Shown: positions 1-7,967 of the stretch, one piece after another
Layout: the number at the start of each line of letters is the position of its first letter
Position numbering within the stretch: position 1 is the stretch's first letter
Assembly (NCBI GenBank): GCA_035293765.1
Contig: DATGMF010000074.1
Coordinates: 62,001 to 126,000 of the forward strand
Direction of reading: 5' to 3'
Origin: DASRHT01 sp035293765
GTDB taxonomy: Bacteria; Chloroflexota; Ktedonobacteria; Ktedonobacterales; Ktedonobacteraceae
DNA: 64,000 nucleotides
Translations under genes and position numbers: made by a program
The notes under the pieces: generated by a model
The model's database searches: none
Seen by the model: the letters and a program-made list of their open reading frames with translations, nothing else
Told to the model about the DNA's origin: nothing

Positions 1-541
1 CAAGAATGCCCGAGTATGCATTCAGACCTGTGGACTGATCAAGTACCGCCACGCCAGTCTTCACCGGCTCTCCTCCTGGCGTGCCCGTAATCCCCATCAA
101 TCCACCTAATGCAGAGACAATTACATCGTAACCGGCCCTGTTCTTATAAGGGCCGCTCTGCCCAAAGCCTGAGATGGAGCAATAGATCAGGCCAGGATGG
201 ACTTTATGTAGCTCCTCGAAGCCCAGGCCAAGCTGGTCCATAAAGCCTGGACGAAAGTTTTCCAGCACGACATCGCTCTTCATAATCAGCTTACGTGCGA
301 TCTCGACCCCTTCGGGATAACGTAGATTGAGGCAAACGCTCTTCTTGTTGCGGTTGATCGCTAAATAGTACGTGCTGATGCCGGCGACGAACGGCGGTCC
401 CCAGCCGCGCGAATCGTCGCCCTGCCCTGGCTGCTCGACCTTGATCACCTCGGCCCCTAAATCGCCCAGCAGCATTGAGCAGTAAGGACCAGCCACAACG
501 CGCGTGAAGTCCGCGACCCGAATTCCTGATAGTATCCCCAT
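1..541 (-). CDS. CaiB/BaiF family CoA-transferase (N-terminal part)
   Basis: Family III CoA-transferase, which moves CoA between acyl-CoA and a free carboxylate. The gene runs off the left edge, so only about 180 N-terminal residues are visible. The reading begins MGILSGIRVADF, followed by the family's VVAGPYCSMLLGDLGAEVIK stretch, then a NRNKKS segment and a VLENFRPG motif, all typical of CaiB/BaiF proteins. The ATG at 541-539 is preceded by GGAG with a 6-nt gap, which supports the start. The catalytic Asp region lies at or beyond the edge. The substrate cannot be told from this fragment. It is on the same strand as ahcY but separated by about 120 bp. Confidence 0.85.
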   Translation of the reverse strand, partial: MGILSGIRVADFTRVVAGPYCSMLLGDLGAEVIKVEQPGQGDDSRGWGPPFVAGISTYYLAINRNKKSVCLNLRYPEGVEIARKLIMKSDVVLENFRPGFMDQLGLGFEELHKVHPGLIYCSISGFGQSGPYKNRAGYDVIVSALGGLMGITGTPGGEPVKTGVAVLDQSTGLNAYSGIL

Positions 542-662
542 TTGATGCTCCGGCGGTGCCAGTCTCCTCTGGCTGTTGACAGTGGACAACTCCTGGTAGG
601 TTCTAGTCTTTTATCGTAGCACATATTGTTGGGGTCTATCAAAAATCAGGGACGCAAGTCAG

Positions 663-1913
663 CTATGCTGTGCCTATCTTCCACGAGCGCTGGTAAGCGA
701 GCTGATCCTCGTTTAGCGCATCTAATCGCACTTCCAACGCTTGCAGTTTGAGGGCGGCAACTCGCTCGTCGATATCCGACGGAACATCGTAGACGGCAGG
801 TGCTAATCCATGATTGTCCTTTAATAGATAACGCGTGCAAAGGGCCTGGTCGGCGAAGCTCAGGTCCATCACCGCCGCCGGACTGGCCTCAGCCGCAGCC
901 TGCCCCACCAATCGTCCTTGTGCCAGCAAGTAGAGCGTGCGCCCGTTGGGCAGGCGAAATTCGCTGAGATGCGGACGAATCTCCGTTTCATGCGTGGAGA
1001 GGTCGCGCAAAGCGGCAACGTCAACTTCGATATCGAAGTGACCTGAGTTCGCCAGCATCGCGCCATCTTTCATCGCCAGGAAGTGTTCAGCGCGAATCAC
1101 GCCAGCCATACCGGTGGCGGTCACGAAGATATCGCCCAGGGGAGCCGCCTCCAGCATTGGCAATACCTGGAAGCCGTCCATGATCGCTTCCAGGGCGCGC
1201 GTCGCGTTGACTTCGCAGACGATCACGCGCGACCCCATGCCGCGCGCGCGCATCGCAATGCCGCGTCCGCACCAGCCGTAGCCCACAACGACGAAAGTCG
1301 CGCCCGCGAGCAGCGTATTGGTCGCGCGTAGAATGCCGTCGATGGTGTTCTGGCCCGTCCCGTAGCGGTTATCAAAAAATCGCTTGGTGGGAGTATCATT
1401 GACCGCCACCACGGGGAAACGCAGCAGCTTATCAGCCGCCAGCGCCTTTGCGCGCACAACGCCCGTGGTCGTCTCTTCTATTCCTGCCAGCACCGTCTGC
1501 TCGGCGGGACGGTTGTGCAGGGCAACGATCAGATCAGCCCCGTCATCCATCACCAGATGCGGCTGCAACGCCAGCGTTTGCTCAAGGTGGCGTCGGTAGG
1601 TGGGCAGGTCCTCGTCGTAGTATGCGAATACCGCTATCCCTTGCTCAACCAGAGCGGCGCACACATCGTCGCGCGTCGAGAGCGGGTTGGAGGCGCAGAG
1701 TGCGATCTCCGCTCCACCAGCCTGGAGCGCCGTCAGCAGCACAGCGGTCTCAGTGGTGATGTGGAGCGACACTGCAATCCGTCGCCCTTGCAAGGGTCGC
1801 TCAGCAGCAAATTCAGCGGCAATCAGCCGCAGGACAGGCATATGGCGTGCAGCCCAGGCGATGCGCTGTCGCCCACGTTCAGCCAGTGATAGATCACGGA
1901 TATCATGCGACAT
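663..1913 (-). CDS. ahcY: S-adenosylhomocysteine hydrolase
   Basis: Reversible NAD-dependent hydrolysis of S-adenosylhomocysteine to adenosine and homocysteine in the methyl cycle. Active-site stretches are intact: MDDGAD (substrate Asp), GIEETTTG (Glu), and VNDTPTKRFFDN carrying the Lys/Asp/Asn triad. The Rossmann motif reads GYGWCGRG instead of the common GYGDVGKG, and the C-terminus ends SWKIGTA rather than the KPDHYRY type. With about 416 residues it is the short form lacking the ~40-residue insertion, like archaeal and Thermotoga-type enzymes; some such enzymes prefer S-inosylhomocysteine, so the exact substrate is open. I start at MSHDIRDLS (1913) because it is preceded by GGTCAGAAAGGACA-type SD sequence; an upstream in-frame start would overlap trmB. 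It lies 38 bp after the TrmB gene, probably in one operon. Confidence 0.93.
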   Translation of the reverse strand: MSHDIRDLSLAERGRQRIAWAARHMPVLRLIAAEFAAERPLQGRRIAVSLHITTETAVLLTALQAGGAEIALCASNPLSTRDDVCAALVEQGIAVFAYYDEDLPTYRRHLEQTLALQPHLVMDDGADLIVALHNRPAEQTVLAGIEETTTGVVRAKALAADKLLRFPVVAVNDTPTKRFFDNRYGTGQNTIDGILRATNTLLAGATFVVVGYGWCGRGIAMRARGMGSRVIVCEVNATRALEAIMDGFQVLPMLEAAPLGDIFVTATGMAGVIRAEHFLAMKDGAMLANSGHFDIEVDVAALRDLSTHETEIRPHLSEFRLPNGRTLYLLAQGRLVGQAAAEASPAAVMDLSFADQALCTRYLLKDNHGLAPAVYDVPSDIDERVAALKLQALEVRLDALNEDQLAYQRSWKIGTA

Positions 1914-1951
1914 AAAAAGATGTCCTTTCTGACCCCTTCTTGCGCAAGGGA

Positions 1952-2719
1952 TCAAGCAACACGATGTTCGGCGCTCAAGCTCCGCAGGTGACGCTGCTTG
2001 CGTGCTTCCCACTCCACCCAGCTATCAGCGCGGAATTGAGCAGTGTTTACGGGAACCTCAGGGACGGCCAGCGCCAGCGATTGCCGGTACAGGAAGTATC
2101 CCTGCAATACAGCGAGCAGTGCCCTATTCGAGCTAGTAACCGCCTGACATGCGCCAGCAGGAGAGGTCATGCCAACCAGAGCTTCGTGACCATCACATGC
2201 GAGCAAAACGATAGCCGCATCGTGGTCACTCAGGCCCATCATCGGGGGATGAAAAACGCGACAGCCGCGCCGGCGAGCTTGCGCAAGATTTTCAGCAACG
2301 TCACCATCATCGGGAAGAACAAGCTCAATCGTTGTCTGTGCCCGTGCGATCATCGCTTTTACCTGCGTGAGGATATGCTGCCGACCACGTACAACCCAGA
2401 AATCGCCCGCCCGATCAGGCTGAGCGAGTGAAGCAAGCGACGTGGCTAACGTATTGAGCGTCGCCTCCATTGTCGAACGGATGCGCTGGAACACCAGCTG
2501 CGGCTCCTGAGCGGTATAGCGCGGAGGCTCACCCGGTTGCACCAGCGCCAGTCCCTTCTCTAGTAATCGCTCAAGGATCTCATAGCTACGCGAAAGCGGA
2601 ACGTGCGAATATTTGCCAACTTCGTAGCCTGTGAGCGGCCCATGAGAGAGCAGCGCGTAATACGCCTCCGCCTCATACTTGTTAAAGCCGATTTGCTGTA
2701 AGAGATCGATCTCCATCAT
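1952..2719 (-). CDS. TrmB-family transcriptional regulator
   Basis: 255-residue protein with an N-terminal winged helix (residues ~1-75; LLQQIGFNKYEAEAYYALL, GYEVGKYSHVPLSRSYEILERLLEKGL, then PPRYTA), a helical linker and a C-terminal phospholipase-D-like/sugar-sensor-like region (~105-230) as in TrmB proteins. Such regulators repress or activate metabolic genes in response to small ligands. The start ATG follows GAGG at a 7-nt gap. It precedes ahcY by 38 bp on the same strand, so it probably regulates its own operon including ahcY. A perfect palindrome lies directly upstream (2738-2755). The ligand is unknown; a link to methyl-cycle metabolites is only inferred from position. Confidence 0.85.
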   Translation of the reverse strand: MMEIDLLQQIGFNKYEAEAYYALLSHGPLTGYEVGKYSHVPLSRSYEILERLLEKGLALVQPGEPPRYTAQEPQLVFQRIRSTMEATLNTLATSLASLAQPDRAGDFWVVRGRQHILTQVKAMIARAQTTIELVLPDDGDVAENLAQARRRGCRVFHPPMMGLSDHDAAIVLLACDGHEALVGMTSPAGACQAVTSSNRALLAVLQGYFLYRQSLALAVPEVPVNTAQFRADSWVEWEARKQRHLRSLSAEHRVA

Positions 2720-2737
2720 TTCGTTACCTCTTGTTAG

Positions 2738-2755
2738 TAACCACTATAGTGGTTA
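2738..2755. promoter_or_regulatory. 18-bp perfect palindrome, probable TrmB operator
   Basis: TAACCACTATAGTGGTTA is a perfect inverted repeat lying 19 bp upstream of the trmB-type start codon. The position and symmetry fit an autoregulatory operator for the dimeric winged-helix protein encoded next to it. Binding has not been shown; this is inferred from placement. Confidence 0.55.
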
Positions 2756-2802
2756 ATAGTATACCGTGAATTTATCACTATTGCAAGGGAATGTTATCCC
2801 CC

Positions 2803-2854
2803 ATCGTAGGGACGAGCGTCCGAGCAGGGCAACCGCGAGGGATTGCCCTGCTCG
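2803..2854. repeat. Dispersed GC-rich repeat with 12-bp inverted arms
   Basis: Contains CGAGCAGGGCAA ... TTGCCCTGCTCG (2821-2832 and 2843-2854), a perfect stem, preceded by GTAGGGACGAGCG. It is one member of a family carrying GTAGGGGCAA / TTGCCCTG words found repeatedly in this window (for example near 30980, 35645, 40000, 44580, 45680, 60885). Confidence 0.7.
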
Positions 2855-2981
2855 CCTCCGATGATCTTGCCCAACTCAAAATGGTTGGAACAATAACTTA
2901 TCTCAACCTGGTTCGTACAAGTTGTAATGCTTGTCTATATACTGTGATGTTTCTCTACCTTATCGTTTTTCAGGAGCAATT

Positions 2982-4154
2982 ATGCAGAGCCAGGAACATA
3001 TATACGAACCGCAGGAACCTGCGCCGTTAAGCGCGCAACAGGTGAATGCCGAGCCGCGTGAACAGGGAGCGCAGCGGCAGGAATATGAATATCAGCCATA
3101 TGCAGAAGGTTATGCGGGCAGCATCTGGCAATCGGAAGGGGAGAAGCTCCGGCCCGAGCCCGGGGAGCAGCGCGGCATAGCGGTCCTGTTGCTGGTGCTG
3201 TTGATCATCGGCGCCTTAGCCATCAGCGGGAGCATGTCCGGCCTCATCGTCCACTGGTTGGGCTGGCTCATCCTCACGCTGCTGGTCTTTTTTGGCGCGA
3301 TTGCGGTGATCGCCAACTGGCGCGTCGTAACCATCCCTATGCCGGTGCAGACCTTCCAGGTATCCGAGCGCCCCACGCTCGTCATCAAAAATACGGCAGG
3401 CACCATCGCGCTCCATCGCGGCGAGCAGGACATCGTCACCGTGAGCGGCGTCAAGCGAGCCGGCGGGCTGTACCCCAGACCTGAGAAGATGCAACTGCTG
3501 TGTAATCAGCAGAATAACATCCTCAACATCACCGGTCGCATTTTCTGGGGCGTCTTCCAGCTCGGCCTGCGTCGCATCGATATGGATATTACCGTGCCGG
3601 AAACCTGTGATATCGAGCTGACCAACACCTCCGGGCGCGTCATCGTCCAGAGCATCAGCGGCACCTGCCGATTGGATACCAGCAGCGGCAGAATTATCAT
3701 GAGCGATTTGCAGGGCTTGATCACCGCTCACACCGGCAGCGGGCGCATCGAGGCCAGCAACCTTCAGGGGCATACCAGCCTGCAAACCGGCAGCGGACGC
3801 ATGCAGCTCAGCAACATACAGGGTCAGTTGAACGGCAAGACCGGCAGCGGACGTATTGAACTGCTCAATGCTACGCTCAGCGGCGAATCGCGCCTGAAGA
3901 CCGGCAGCGGCTCCATCACCTTCACAGGCTCGCTCGATCCCAGCGGGGACTACGAGCTGACCACGGGTAGCGGGCGCATTCGTGTTTCACTGCCGCTTGA
4001 TGCATCATTCAGCCTCAAAAGCAAGACCGGCTCCGGCGGCGTCACGAACGAGTTCGGCTCTAATGAAGTTGGCAATCTGCCCCGCCCCCCGCTCAAGCTC
4101 AAAACCGGCAGCGGCAACATTCGCATCCAGCGCGGCACCACTTTTTACTCATAA
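2982..4154 (+). CDS. Membrane-anchored DUF4097-type beta-repeat protein
   Basis: About 390 residues. A polar N-terminus (~1-75, Glu/Gln/Pro rich) is followed by two adjacent membrane segments (~78-125) and then a C-terminal region dominated by repeats of the word TGSGRI / TGSGSI / TGSGNI spaced 15-20 residues apart, the pattern of DUF4097/DUF2807 'putative adhesin' right-handed beta-helix domains. It is probably a cell-surface or membrane-associated protein; the function of the family is poorly known. The start at 2982 is chosen because AGGAG lies 6 nt upstream; an in-frame ATG at 2931 lacks a ribosome site. It stands alone, convergent with the chitinase gene. Confidence 0.8.
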   Translation: MQSQEHIYEPQEPAPLSAQQVNAEPREQGAQRQEYEYQPYAEGYAGSIWQSEGEKLRPEPGEQRGIAVLLLVLLIIGALAISGSMSGLIVHWLGWLILTLLVFFGAIAVIANWRVVTIPMPVQTFQVSERPTLVIKNTAGTIALHRGEQDIVTVSGVKRAGGLYPRPEKMQLLCNQQNNILNITGRIFWGVFQLGLRRIDMDITVPETCDIELTNTSGRVIVQSISGTCRLDTSSGRIIMSDLQGLITAHTGSGRIEASNLQGHTSLQTGSGRMQLSNIQGQLNGKTGSGRIELLNATLSGESRLKTGSGSITFTGSLDPSGDYELTTGSGRIRVSLPLDASFSLKSKTGSGGVTNEFGSNEVGNLPRPPLKLKTGSGNIRIQRGTTFYS

Positions 4155-4156
4155 AA

Positions 4157-4208
4157 ACTTCTTACGGAATATCCCCCACCTTGCGGTAGAGGATACCCCG
4201 TAAGAAGG
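4157..4208. terminator. Convergent hairpin between DUF4097 gene and chitinase gene
   Basis: CTTCTTACGG (4158-4167) pairs with CCGTAAGAAG (4198-4207), with extra TATCC/GGATA pairing inside. It begins 3 bp after the upstream stop codon. No strong T-run follows on either strand, so termination is inferred from placement. Confidence 0.5.
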
Positions 4209-4272
4209 ACCGTCCCGACCAGTAAAGAAGAGGTAGTGAAGGAAAACCTTGCCAGCTTCACTACACGACTGC

Positions 4273-5529
4273 TCAGGAGAGCAGTTGCCAGAGCGCCGGA
4301 ACGACGTTGGGAGCCCAGTCAGGCTGCGAGGTATGCGCCTGAAGACACTGGTAGACGTGCCCCTGGAAGAAAACCTGGTCGCCAACATGATAGACGTGGC
4401 TATTGGGGTCCCAGGGTTGTACGCCCGGCGGCGGCGTTGCGGTTGGCGTCGGCGTCACCGTTTGCGTCGGCACAGGCGTCACCGTCGGCGGCGTGACCAC
4501 GCCATTGAACGGGTTGAAAATGTTGGTAAAGTCAAATGCCTGCTGGTTGATGCCGCTGCAAGACGGAGAGGCAAAGCCGGTCGGATTGGCGCATGGCTTA
4601 TCACGCCCCTCAGACCACATCGCCAGCTCGCCGATCTGATTTTGCTGAGCATAGGCCAGCAGTTGTTGCGCGTTCTGCTCCGTAAATATCTCCGAATTGA
4701 TATCGTTGATACCGATCATGGGCGTAATGCCGATCATTGCGTGGAGCTGGCTATCAGTTTTCGACGGGAAGAGCGTCTTGAGCTGGCTGAACAGGCTATT
4801 GCCCGCGTTAATGGCGTTCTGCCCCATATCCGAGGGGAAAGAGCTGCCGTAGTCCATCGCCATAATGTTGACGATACCGATATTCACCCCGTTCTGGATC
4901 GCATTTTTCAGAATGTTGATCCCCGTATCGACCAATCCCGAGGGCAACACCGGCAGCGTGTACGAGACGAAGAGGCCGGGATTGGCCTGTTGCAGGGCCG
5001 CAATGGCTTTGTTGCGCATATCAATGGAGTTTTGCTCGGTGACTGCCACACCTTCGATGTCGAAATCAATATGCGTGAGATGGTAGCGATCAATGACCGA
5101 TTGGTACTGCGCCTGCAACGTGCTGACGCTGGTGCAGGAATCGGCAAGTTCGGTGCCCGCCTGACCGCCGAAGGAAACGGTTACATCTCCACCCTGGTTG
5201 CGCACAAACTGAATATCACTTTGCAGGTTGGGCAAAAAGGTGCTTTCCTGCGCAAAGGTGACTGAACCACCCCAGGCAGCCAGGCAGGTACCTGTATTGG
5301 CGTTGGTGATAAAGGCCAACGAATAGAACTTTAAGCCGCTCGTCTGCGTAATCTGGGTCAGCGACGGCGTGGGGAAGAGCGTCATATCGGTGTAAGGAGC
5401 AAAAAACCGGCCCGAAAAGCCTGCCGCCTGTGTGGGAGTGGCCCCCATCCTGAATATAGCGATCAGGCTTAAAAAACACAGTAGTAGCACGGCAGCGACA
5501 TGCAGTACAAGAGGCTCTTTCTGTTTCAT
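4273..5529 (-). CDS. Secreted GH18 chitinase-like protein with CBM5/12
   Basis: 418-residue secreted protein. A signal peptide covers ~1-35 (hydrophobic VLHVAAVLLLCFLSLIAIF, cleavage near TQAAG). The middle (~40-320) is a glycoside hydrolase family 18 TIM barrel: it has SFGG, the catalytic IDFDIEG (DxDxE, Glu as proton donor) near residue 150, and MAMDYG. A Pro/Thr linker (~345-370) leads to a C-terminal chitin-binding module of CBM5/12 type (W...Y..GD.V...G..Y.C......P......W). It resembles bacterial chitinases with a modest barrel and probably degrades chitin outside the cell. The ATG at 5529 follows GAGGAG; a TTG codon just before it is less likely the start. Confidence 0.9.
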   Translation of the reverse strand: MKQKEPLVLHVAAVLLLCFLSLIAIFRMGATPTQAAGFSGRFFAPYTDMTLFPTPSLTQITQTSGLKFYSLAFITNANTGTCLAAWGGSVTFAQESTFLPNLQSDIQFVRNQGGDVTVSFGGQAGTELADSCTSVSTLQAQYQSVIDRYHLTHIDFDIEGVAVTEQNSIDMRNKAIAALQQANPGLFVSYTLPVLPSGLVDTGINILKNAIQNGVNIGIVNIMAMDYGSSFPSDMGQNAINAGNSLFSQLKTLFPSKTDSQLHAMIGITPMIGINDINSEIFTEQNAQQLLAYAQQNQIGELAMWSEGRDKPCANPTGFASPSCSGINQQAFDFTNIFNPFNGVVTPPTVTPVPTQTVTPTPTATPPPGVQPWDPNSHVYHVGDQVFFQGHVYQCLQAHTSQPDWAPNVVPALWQLLS

Positions 5530-5664
5530 CAATTACTTACTCCTCGTTTGTTTGCGTTGGCCCCCTTCAGTCAACGGGAAATATCTTGCAATTTAAGAGC
5601 AGTGTTGGCACAGGTAAACTAGAAATACGATAGGTGACACATTGGATTTGATAAGCTTATAAAG

Positions 5665-5694
5665 ACTTTACCATACTCCGCTCTATATTGTCAA
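5665..5694 (-). promoter_or_regulatory. Candidate promoter of the chitinase gene
   Basis: On the minus strand TTGACA (5694-5689) is followed after 18 bp by TAAAGT (5670-5665), about 130 nt before the chitinase start. Just upstream, at 5700-5719, CTAG occurs three times at 8-bp spacing, which could be a regulator site. Confidence 0.45.
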
Positions 5695-5804
5695 GACATC
5701 TAGACCACTAGTTTACTAGATTACAATAAATCATCACGACTTTTTAAGCTTTCGATACTCACTGGCTCTTCGACGGGTGCTATTACGAGCGCCAAAATTC
5801 CGGT

Positions 5805-5893
5805 TTGACTTTACCCGCTCCGTTGGGTATACTTCTCCTCTAGAGGGTCGGCGGGAGCCGGTGGCTATCACGATCCGCCTGAGGATACTGAAA
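5805..5893 (+). promoter_or_regulatory. Promoter plus structured leader, cassette copy A
   Basis: TTGACT (5805-5810), 17-bp spacer, TATACT (5828-5833) form a strong sigma-70-type promoter. The next 60 nt can fold into a closing stem TCCTC/GAGGA, a hairpin CGGC-GGGA-GCCG and a third hairpin around GGCTATC, ending TACTGAAA. The last 31 nt match 27 of 31 positions of the cassette ahead of the DUF488 gene (55527-55615). It drives an mRNA with a ~330-nt leader to the ABC-F gene. Directly after it lies a three-codon ORF (5894-5905, Met-Lys-Arg) behind GAGG. Confidence 0.6.
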
Positions 5894-6171
5894 ATGAAGA
5901 GATAAGCACGATTACGCTCAGTTCTATGTCACGCCGGTCCCTTCTCTATTTTGAGAAGTGCGGCCTGGCGCGCTATTCTTTCACTGCCGTATGTTGTGCT
6001 CCCTTCCTGGTAGCATCACCCACCGGTCTACCTCTACTTGTTTGACTTTCACCGTATGCTACCTCGCAAACCTGGCCTGCTTTTTGCGCTATATGGGCAT
6101 AACAGACGTGCAGCTTTCACAATTATTACCTGCTCACTCTATGAGCGTGAATGGGAAGTTGAGGTGCATCG
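5894..6171 (+). promoter_or_regulatory. Long 5' leader of the ABC-F gene with inverted repeats
   Basis: About 280 nt with no convincing long gene. It holds a tiny ORF (5894-5905) with an SD sequence, an 8-bp perfect inverted repeat GGTAGCAT (6009-6016) / ATGCTACC (6056-6063), and CGCAAA (6065-6070) / TTTGCG (6083-6088). Antibiotic-responsive ABC-F genes are commonly controlled by such leaders through ribosome-dependent attenuation; here this is an inference. The ABC-F ribosome site GAGGTG lies just before the ATG at 6172. Confidence 0.4.
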
Positions 6172-7839
6172 ATGTTATTAGCCGGACGCCAGCTCGCAAA
6201 ATCCTATGGCGCGATAACCGTTCTCAATGATGTCTCTTTCGTTATCAATGCCGCCGACCGCGTGGGGCTCGTGGGGCCAAACGGCGTGGGCAAGTCAACG
6301 CTGCTGCGGCTGCTCGTCGGTCAGGAGGAGGCAGACGGGGGCGCTATTAGCTATGCACCTTCGGTCGAGTCAGGCTATCTGCCCCAGACCACGCCGGAAT
6401 TTTATGGCTATACCATTCAGGATCTGATCCTGGAATCGGTCGGGAATCTGCGCCAGCTTGAGGAACGTATGCGCCAGCTTGAGACTGCTATGGCGAGCGC
6501 CGACGAGGCGCAGTTGCCTGCGCTGTTAGCCGAATACCAGCTCGTCTCGACGCGGTTCCAGGATCGTGGCGGCTATGAGCTGGATTATAAGATAGATGTC
6601 ATTCTGGCGGGACTGAGAATCGCGTATCTGCCACGCACGCAGGAGGTGCAGACGCTTTCCGGCGGCGAGAAGACGCGTGTCGGGCTGGCAACGCTGCTGC
6701 TGCGCTCGCCCGATCTGCTTTTCATGGACGAGCCAACCAACCACCTGGACTTTGCCACCCTGGAATGGCTGGAACGCTACCTCTCCAGCTATCGCGGAGC
6801 CATGCTGATCGTCTCGCACGACCGGCAGTTTCTCAATCGAACCGTCAATCGCATCTTCGAGATCAGCGACCATGATCACCAGCTCAAAGCATACGAGGGC
6901 AATTACGATGCCTATGTTCAGGCTAAAGCAGCCGAGCGTGTCAAATGGGAAGAGGACTATGAGCGGCAGCAGGAGGAGATTGCGGATCTGCGCAAGCGTA
7001 TCAAAGTCAGCGCGCGCCAGGTAGGACACGGCTATCGACCGCCGCGTGATAACGATAAGAATGCCATCCACTTCTTCGAGCAGCGTGTCCAGAGCACCGT
7101 CTCGCGCAATATCCGGGCGGCGGAAGAGCAACTGAGGCGCATCGAGGCCGATCCCATCCCTAAGCCGCCCGAGTTGTTGAGAGCCAGCTCGCGCTTCACC
7201 TCCGAGCCGATGCAATCGCAGGTCGTGCTCACCCTCTCGCAGGTCGCAAAATCTTTTAGCGCACGCTGCATCCTGCGAGATGTCAATCTAACGCTCAAGC
7301 CCAGAGCGCGCATCGTACTCACCGGACCCAATGGGGCGGGGAAAACGACCCTGCTCAGGATCATCATGGGCCTTGAGCAGCCCGATGCTGGCAGCGTGCA
7401 GACCGTGACGGGAGCGCGCATCGGCTACCTGCCTCAGGAAGGTAAAACGTTCGACCTGCATAAAACGGTGATCGAGACGTATCGTTACGGGCAGATCGGA
7501 TACGAAGGAGAGTTTATTGCCAGATTGATCGGCTATGGTCTGTTTCGCCTGGAGGATATGCACAAAAAAGTCGGGCAGCTCAGCCCGGGGCAACGCAGGA
7601 AGCTGGAGATTGCTCGTTTGATGGCTAACGAGCCAAACGTGCTGCTGCTCGACGAACCAACCAACTATATCAGTTTAGACGTGCTGGAAGCGTTCGAAGC
7701 CTCTGTACTCGCGTTCCCGGGTCCGGTCGTTGCCATCTCGCATGATCGCTGGTTCATCGAGCGTTTTGGCGGTGAGCTATGGGAGATCGCAGACACTCGC
7801 CTGGTAAAGCAGGGGGAGCGCCTGCTCGAAGAAACGTAA
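6172..7839 (+). CDS. ABC-F family ATP-binding protein
   Basis: 555-residue soluble protein with two ABC domains and no membrane segment, the ABC-F layout of ribosome-associated ATPases (translation factors or antibiotic ribosome-protection proteins). Domain 1: Walker A GPNGVGKST (35-43), signature LSGGEKTR (~162), Walker B FMDEPTNHLD (~183). A charged helical linker (~240-320) corresponds to the P-site tRNA interaction motif region. Domain 2: GPNGAGKTT (~385), an unusual signature LSPGQRRKL (~470) and DEPTNYISLD (~494) instead of DEPTNHLD. The degenerate second site and long leader favour a resistance-type (ARE) member over a housekeeping Uup/EttA type, but the drug class cannot be read from sequence. 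Confidence 0.85.
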   Translation: MLLAGRQLAKSYGAITVLNDVSFVINAADRVGLVGPNGVGKSTLLRLLVGQEEADGGAISYAPSVESGYLPQTTPEFYGYTIQDLILESVGNLRQLEERMRQLETAMASADEAQLPALLAEYQLVSTRFQDRGGYELDYKIDVILAGLRIAYLPRTQEVQTLSGGEKTRVGLATLLLRSPDLLFMDEPTNHLDFATLEWLERYLSSYRGAMLIVSHDRQFLNRTVNRIFEISDHDHQLKAYEGNYDAYVQAKAAERVKWEEDYERQQEEIADLRKRIKVSARQVGHGYRPPRDNDKNAIHFFEQRVQSTVSRNIRAAEEQLRRIEADPIPKPPELLRASSRFTSEPMQSQVVLTLSQVAKSFSARCILRDVNLTLKPRARIVLTGPNGAGKTTLLRIIMGLEQPDAGSVQTVTGARIGYLPQEGKTFDLHKTVIETYRYGQIGYEGEFIARLIGYGLFRLEDMHKKVGQLSPGQRRKLEIARLMANEPNVLLLDEPTNYISLDVLEAFEASVLAFPGPVVAISHDRWFIERFGGELWEIADTRLVKQGERLLEET

Positions 7840-7869
7840 AGGTTGCCTGCAACTTCCTGCGACCAAAAA

Positions 7870-7908
7870 CATAGGAGCAGTACTCATTCAATGAGTGCTG
7901 CTCCTATG
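7870..7908. terminator. Bidirectional intrinsic terminator
   Basis: A 19-bp stem (7870-7888 with 7890-7908; one G-U pair) lies between the convergent ABC-F and Tat-protein genes. On the minus strand it is followed by a run of five T, so it terminates the Tat-protein gene most clearly. Confidence 0.75.
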
Positions 7909-7967
7909 CTCGATACAGACCAAAGGGTAGACCAGAAGGTGTCTGTTATTCTGGTCTTAGAACAGCT

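Noticed and set aside
4249..5265. 338-codon open frame opposite the chitinase gene
   Set aside because: Shadow of the GH18 gene, which has signal peptide, catalytic DxDxE and binding module.
5926..6045. 39-codon ORF in the ABC-F leader
   Set aside because: No ribosome-binding site precedes its ATG, and it overlaps the inverted repeats; the three-codon ORF at 5894 has the better site.
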